Positions 42,215-47,467 of a DNA stretch of 47,467 bases are shown one piece after another. The DNA lies in the NCBI GenBank assembly GCA_032718475.1, contig JAUCBJ010000524.1:1-47467 (forward strand). The letters are read 5' to 3'. A program made the translations under genes and the position numbers. The stretch comes from Nemertoderma westbladi (lineage: Eukaryota; Xenacoelomorpha; Nemertodermatida; Nemertodermatidae). Position 1 is the stretch's first letter. The number at the start of each line of letters is the position of its first letter. Under the pieces are notes generated by a model. The model searched no databases, was not told the origin of the DNA, and worked only from the letters and a program-made list of their open reading frames with translations.

Positions 42215-43151
42215 TGACTGGTAACAAAGGGGGAGAGCTACTAACTAATAACACTATGTTCGATTATTTGCCGAATTGTGATTGGCCAGTATTACAGTAT
42301 GTACGGTACTCTAATTGAGAATGCTTTGCACACGTATCGCATGCGTCACGAATGGACCACGAATAATTTTAAGCGTGGCGTGGCTAAGCATTCGTATCGC
42401 ATGTGGCACGAACGAATGAACCACGAATTATTTTTTGTGTGGAGTGGAAGCATTCGTATCGCATGTGCCATGAATGATGAGCCACGAATATATTTACAAG
42501 TGAAATCTCACATGCGATACGAATACTATACGCATTCGTTAAATTATTCGGACTGACGAACCATTGATGAAAGGCTTCACGAATCTTAAATAACATTGCA
42601 CGCACCTTTTACGAATGCTGCATGTGGCACGAATGCGTTACGCATGCGGATTTTTTACTGGGGTGGCGCGCTTTTTGTCAATATTCCATATAGGACCCGA
42701 ACACCGGACCCGGCTTGTTTGAGACTGACCCGGCTTGTTTGAGACTGAACCGGACCCGGCAAAATGTTCGACCCGGTCGTTTACTACTCCCTGACTGCCG
42801 GCTACCCCAGTCTACCAGTACCACTGCTGCACTGTACCAGTATACAGTCAGTCAGTACCCGGGCTTCCGGGGTGAAATTTCCCTAATGTATTTTACCCCC
42901 CTCCAGTGAAAACTCCAGAACTGACCCCTGCATTTATTAATTTTCATTCTAAATTACCGATGGAATAAAAGCTTTCACCATTCAGCCATTGCTGCATTGG
43001 GTTTACCGCCTGGCAGCCTGGGCCTGACTACTTTTTTAAAAACGTTCTACCGGTAAGTGATTACATTTGGGAATTAACTGAAATACTTCGGATTTTTATT
43101 CTGTTATTACTTATTAATTCAGTAATTAGACCTATTAAATTATCGCGGCAA
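42215..43151. other. Stretch between the two hAT-like copies; palindromic CATTCGTATCGCATG repeats
   Basis: 42308-42650 carries at least six copies, in both orientations, of elements like CATTCGTATCGCATGTGGCA and its complement, spaced ~55-75 bp. 42693-42765 has a short tandem repeat (CCCGGCTTGTTTGAGACTGA). The rest, to 43151, shows nothing recognisable. Confidence 0.6.
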
Positions 43152-43642
43152 GTCATAATTAGGGTTCAACAGACAGACAGAAGGCACTTTATGGGGCCGA
43201 ACCGAACCGAACCGAAGCAGGGCCAACTTCGGGCCGAACCGAATCCGAACCGAAGTTCTGAAAGTTAGCAAGTTATGGTCATAAATTCGTATTTACATCA
43301 CTACATATACTGGCTGATTGGCAGTTGCAGACTGGTACCTATTTGGTCTGCGGACTTAGCGAGAAAGCTATGATTAATTAAAAAAATAAATACTACAAAA
43401 TAAAATGGCAATATTTACATTACTGTACATTACTAACCTAAACTACTGTATACTTACTGTATGCATGCACTTACTGTATGCACCACATTTTCACCTGTAG
43501 TAAAGCCGTACAGTAGTGACATCAAATTTAGAAAACCTCACTAAAAGTACAGGTAGTCTTTGTAATACTATTTATATGAGGTAGTAGGTATATTTGGTAT
43601 TATGTACAAAGTTATGATTAATTAAAAAATAGGGTACTACAA

Positions 43643-43700
43643 AGTGGTGCAGACAGTGGTGCAGACACTGGTGCAGACAGTGGTGCAGACACCTGGTGAA
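43643..43700. repeat. 12-bp minisatellite, short forward array in the short hAT-like copy
   Basis: About four copies of GTGGTGCAGACA/CTGGTGCAGACA. Compared with the long copy, this array lost its left part and the flanking ~130 bp. Confidence 0.9.
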
Positions 43701-44308
43701 AATACTGAAATACCAGAGTACCACAAAACACAATACCACCAGGCACTATTATATTATATTTTATCATAGACTTTCTGACTTTATTATCTACAAATACTGA
43801 AATATGCGAGTAACTACTGAAAAGTTCTACATGAAGTAGGGAGGACGTATATAGTACAATTCGAGGTGCGTGCGGGTGAATGTGCGCTGATTACAAATAA
43901 TTATAAGTGGTGTGTACGAAAGTAATTAATCGGTATTCCCGTTTTCATATAAACAATAATGTCTATAAATTGTAAGCAGCAATGTCTCCAAGGAATGAGA
44001 AGCGAAAGTGTTTGATTGTTTTTACATGACCTACTTTATACAGAGTATGTTTAATTTGTTTACCTTTACTGGAGCCACTGCTTATTACTGTATAATAAAA
44101 CGAGCTCATTTAAGTTATTGTCTCATGCTGGGGTTATACATTCACGAACTACTGTAAGGTCTCAGGAATTCTTAGCCCGTGAGTATTCTTAGCCTGCGAG
44201 TATTCTTGGCCCTTGGGTATTCTTAGCCCGCAAAACAATAACGTTTATTGTTTTGGTTCCCCCAATACTCCTCTGAAACCTGTTCCTTTACTAACCTGCT
44301 CGCCCCAT

Positions 44309-44590
44309 TACTGTCTGCACCAGTGTCTGCACCACTGTCTGCACCAGTGTCTGCACCACTGTCTGCACCAGTGTCTGCACCACTGTCTGCACCACTGCCT
44401 GCACCACTGTCTGCACCAGTGTCTGCACCACTGTCTGCACCAGTGTCTGCACCACTGTCTGCACCAGTGTCTGCACCACTGTCTGCACCACTGTCTGTAC
44501 CAGTGCGTGCACCACTGTCTGCACCAGGTGTCTGCACCACTGTCTGCATCACTGTCTGCACCACTGTCTGCTCTGCACCAGTGTCTGCTT
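44309..44590. repeat. 12-bp minisatellite, inverted array in the short hAT-like copy
   Basis: About 22 copies of TGCACCACTGTC/TGCACCAGTGTC, ending at TCTGCTTAACGTTTACAC exactly as in the long copy. The distal ~80 bp, including the irregular step GTCTGCTCTGCACC, is shared between the copies, while the proximal part differs in copy number. Confidence 0.9.
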
Positions 44591-44818
44591 AACGTTTACA
44601 CTCCAAAATTAATTAGTACAACGATGGACAGATTGATTAGTCTTACTGTCTTCTGGTCTTACTGTAACTCAATCAGTCAATGTAATACTTGGAATATTTA
44701 GCAAAGTTTGCTCCGGGCTTCTGCAGTATCAATTGCAGAAGCCGAACCGAACCGAAATTGCCAAACTTCGGCCCGAACCGAACCGAAGCCGAAGCTTCTG
44801 TTGAGCCCTAGTCATAAT

Positions 44819-45646
44819 TAATATATAATGGAATATTTGTACCGTAATTAAATGGATTCCAACTCCATATTTTAGTATTACAAAACCTACTCCAAAAGTT
44901 TAATTAAAAAAAAGTTGAATTTTAAACCCTACTCAAAAGGAAAGAAGAAGAAGTTAAACAACCATAGGCCCTAATTAAAACGTCATGTATAATGTAACCC
45001 TAGGCAGAAGTGTAAGAAATTTAGCGGAATTTCCGATTCCGACATTACAGCATTAGGCTGTTAATTTCTGTATTGCCATGCTGCCATGAATGCCATCCAG
45101 GCCCAAATTGCCGTTAATCTGTTAATAGCAATAATGTCAGAATGTCGGAAATTCCTCTAAATTCTGCTAAGATTATGACATTGGCTGATTGGGGAGGAGA
45201 GGGCAGGAGGTTTAGTGTTACACATTGCATGACAGTTTTAATAGGGTTGAGGCCGCCACTCTGCCAGTTCCTACTTCAGCACTACTGTCTGACTGTAAGC
45301 AGCCATATTTCATACAGTATAAAATCTCTCACTGGACTGCTAGAGGCAGAGGGCCCTGAAACCGATTATTACAGTCTGACAGTATTACCCTGTTGTCAGC
45401 TTGTTATCGGACATATAGCTAAATAAGATAGGTTCGTTTAGCTGTTTAGGCCTAGCAGTTCAGCTCAGTCAGTTAGTGTCGAATACTAATTTATACTGCC
45501 CTGGTCTGTCCGGGTGCCGTGGGCTGCCTTGGGCGTGTCAAACGTAGTCCAGTAGTCTGGACCTGGATATACAATAATACACTAGCACTAACAGATTGCC
45601 CCTTACACCTTATACTGTTATACGTCTAGTGCAGCGCATAATCAAC
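44819..45646. other. Upstream region of the flotillin gene
   Basis: Presumably the flotillin promoter and 5' UTR lie in the last few hundred bases. I see no unambiguous TATA box or initiator. The 94-residue open frame at 45142-45426 has no motif and I do not call it a gene. TAGTCCAGTAGTCTGGACC at 45545 is a near-palindrome that resembles the foldback edge at 27525. Confidence 0.35.
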
Positions 45647-47401
45647 ATGCCGTTGTTCCATACTTGTGGGCCGAATGAGGCCATGGTTGTATCAGGTAAG
45701 TTTTCATTAGGCCTATATGAGGTAGGGGTTTAGACTTAGAGTAAAGCCAGACTGCCAGAGAGTAGAAACAAGTGCTGAAGTGTGTGTAGAGTGTAGGTAG
45801 GTGTGTATGTGCAGATGTGATTGTGGTGTGTGCGGTTTGTCGTGTAGTGAGAGCTTTGTGTAGGATCTAAACCTATACAGTATGCTAAACGCTCTCCGTA
45901 TACATGTATATATAATTGTCATATAATATAACTATAACATCTGAACATACAGACATATACTGATAACTGGATAAGGCCCTGTACAACAGCATGTCATACA
46001 GTACCGATCCGATAGGCCTATGCCATTACTGCATTGAATTGAATTGAGTTTTTTTTTATTTAACTTTTATTAATATCCTCCATCAAGCCAAAAGCAATAC
46101 ACAACACATACTATTAAAATTTAATAGGGGCCTACAAAAAATGTATGTATGCCATTGTATGACTATTAATCATTTTCCATTGTTGTGGTACCTGTACAAT
46201 TAGATCAGTCCGAGAATGTTGGATGTGGAAGGGGGACCATCAGTCTATCATGAAGTTTCAGTTTAAATTCGAATCATTGTATGTTGATATCATTCTGCCA
46301 GTTTTTGTTCTTGACAATTTTGTAATTACAATACCGACAGCCGGCACATAACTGCATTGTATTGTACCGGACCGGTATATATATGTATGTATGCCTGTAT
46401 GCCTTCTTTTTTCAAGCAGGTCATTGTTAATGCTCAATAATGGGCGATTCATACATAAATTATGAATTGTTTGAATTGTTACATTTGCTTTCCTGACTTT
46501 GTAACATGCATTTTTGGCTTCTTTTATAATAATATAGAATGTGTACTATGATATTATATATGTAGTGTATAATATGCTCTGCGTGAGTGTCTCTACTGTT
46601 AAGTTTATTTTGAATGTCTGTTCCATCTGTTGGGCCTACCGGTATATATCTTCTGTTTGCTTTTTTATTGATTAAAAAGTACGACGTTTTACCCGTTAAA
46701 TTGTTACCCCCACAGTAAGGTGCCGTACCTATCGTAGTGTAATAATGCTGAATTTATAATTTGAGGTACACATTTGGGAGCTTCGGGAGAGCAAATATTA
46801 TTATGCTAACCACACTTTTATCTATATCAGTTCCAGTATTATATATTACAGTCTTAATTACTCAGTTCTCTTTATTTTAGGATGTTGCTTAGCGCGGCCT
46901 TTAATGATCCCGGGTGGGCGAGTCTTTGTTTGGCCGGTCATCCAGAAAATTCAAAGACTCACGTTGAATACGATGACGCTATTGGTGGAAAGTCCACAAG
47001 TTTACACCCAATTGGGTGTCTCTATATCTGTCACTGGTGTCGCCCAGGTATTATCCATTACTACTGCATTTCAACTGCTAATTTAGCCAACGGCACCCTA
47101 CCATTAATATCTAATACCGTAATTAATTCATACTGGCACTTATGAGTCATGAGTGAATTAAACGTATGATTTTTAGATCCCGAAGAAACATATAATAAAC
47201 TTGAATTTGTATTTATATAATTCTAAAACATAAATACGTTTATTGTTTGTCACACAGGTCAAGATCCAAGGCCAGAGTGAGGAAATGCTACGGTCGGCAG
47301 CGCAACAGTTCCTGGGTAAAAGGGAGGAGGAGGTCAGATGTATCGCGCTAGAAACCCTGGAGGGACATCAGCGAGCCATTATGGGCAATATGACAGTAGA
47401 G
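45647..47401 (+). CDS. FLOT1: Flotillin-1 orthologue, first three coding exons (3' truncated by window)
   Basis: Exon 1 is 45647-45695 ([16 protein letters not shown], donor GTAAG), exon 2 46881-47047 (acceptor [30 protein letters not shown] ... [10 protein letters not shown], donor GTATT), exon 3 47258-47401 (acceptor [18 protein letters not shown] ... [19 protein letters not shown], donor GTGGG). Lengths 49, 167 and 144 bp keep one open frame of 120 codons. The product matches the N-terminal SPFH/PHB domain of flotillin-1 rather than flotillin-2 ([11 protein letters not shown] and GGRVF are type-1 features). Flotillins are membrane scaffold proteins of the cytoplasmic face of plasma membrane and endosomes, working in endocytosis and signalling. 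Residue 36 is Val where mammalian flotillin-1 has the palmitoylated Cys34; Cys18 and Cys19 lie nearby. The gene continues beyond the window. Confidence 0.95.
45696..46880 (+). other. Flotillin intron 1
   Basis: 1,185 bp, GT-AG, interrupting a codon after its first base (phase 1). AT-rich, with no coding or mobile-element signature I can support. Intron 2 (47048-47257, 210 bp, phase 0) is likewise plain. Confidence 0.9.
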
Positions 47402-47467
47402 GTGGGTTGTATTCAACTATATATATATAAGTTCATAGGATATGTTCGGTCGACACGGGGGGTGTTG

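Larger units (their letters stand above)
43160..44810. mobile_element. hAT-like element, short copy
   Basis: 1,651 bp with TIR TAGGGTTCAACAG at the left and its near-inverse at the right, flanked by a perfect 8-bp duplication GTCATAAT (43152-43159, 44811-44818). It aligns with both ends of 36148-42206 and lacks its nested insertions. Between the two minisatellite arrays it keeps a ~380-bp segment (43930-44305) that the long copy has lost. Non-coding. Confidence 0.9.

Noticed and set aside
45142-45426. 94-residue plus-strand frame upstream of flotillin
   Set aside because: No domain, no repeat support, composition like the surrounding non-coding DNA; could at most be an unannotated exon.

Overview
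The window looks like a stretch of a metazoan nuclear genome, probably a marine invertebrate. It is AT-rich, has one clear spliced host gene, and is otherwise dense with nested transposable elements, satellites and retroelement debris. The host gene is at the right edge: three exons of a flotillin-1 orthologue (45647-47401, + strand) with consensus splice sites, continuing past the window. I cannot name the species from sequence alone.

Left part (1-11.5 kb). A piggyBac-like non-autonomous element with TTAA target duplication lies at 1608-3104 and is filled with a ~163-bp tandem repeat. Then come a CCGG-rich repeat, a frameshifted WD40-like remnant (5.6-6.6 kb, minus), the 3' end of a BEL/Pao-type LTR retrotransposon (7.9-6.8 kb, minus) and a zinc-knuckle gag/ORF1-like fragment (11.27-10.4 kb, minus).

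Centre of interest (11514-16366). This is a 4.85-kb DNA transposon with long terminal inverted repeats (438 and 493 bp). By eye the arms are identical apart from length changes in an AT-rich internal array. It has two intact intronless genes, one just inside each arm and converging on the middle: an alpha-kinase (451 aa, + strand) and a DDE integrase-like transposase (408 aa, - strand). I know of no described eukaryotic transposon family that carries an alpha-kinase; this is the best candidate here for an undescribed system. A hAT-type MITE with a perfect 8-bp target duplication sits between the two genes.

Middle part (16.4-36.1 kb). Two LINE fragments are followed by a 6.3-kb element (17515-23833) whose ~345-bp inverted arms each carry the same 69-71 codon ORF. 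Inside it is a head-to-tail duplication of a ~1.5-kb repeat. Next is a pogo/Tigger-type transposase gene (35516-26467, minus), split by a 6.9-kb long-TIR insertion (27248-34173) with a 10-bp target duplication. Removing the insertion and one copy of the duplication restores the transposase reading frame at that point. The insertion itself contains a foldback element, a 10-bp minisatellite, a MITE and a LINE reverse-transcriptase fragment.

Right part (36.1-45.6 kb). Two related hAT-like elements lie here (36148-42206 and 43160-44810), each with its own perfect 8-bp target duplication. Both carry inverted arrays of a 12-bp minisatellite. The longer copy is three to four insertions deep; the shorter copy supplies the empty site that dates one of those insertions. 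All element assignments rest on termini, target duplications and visible protein motifs. No database search was possible.
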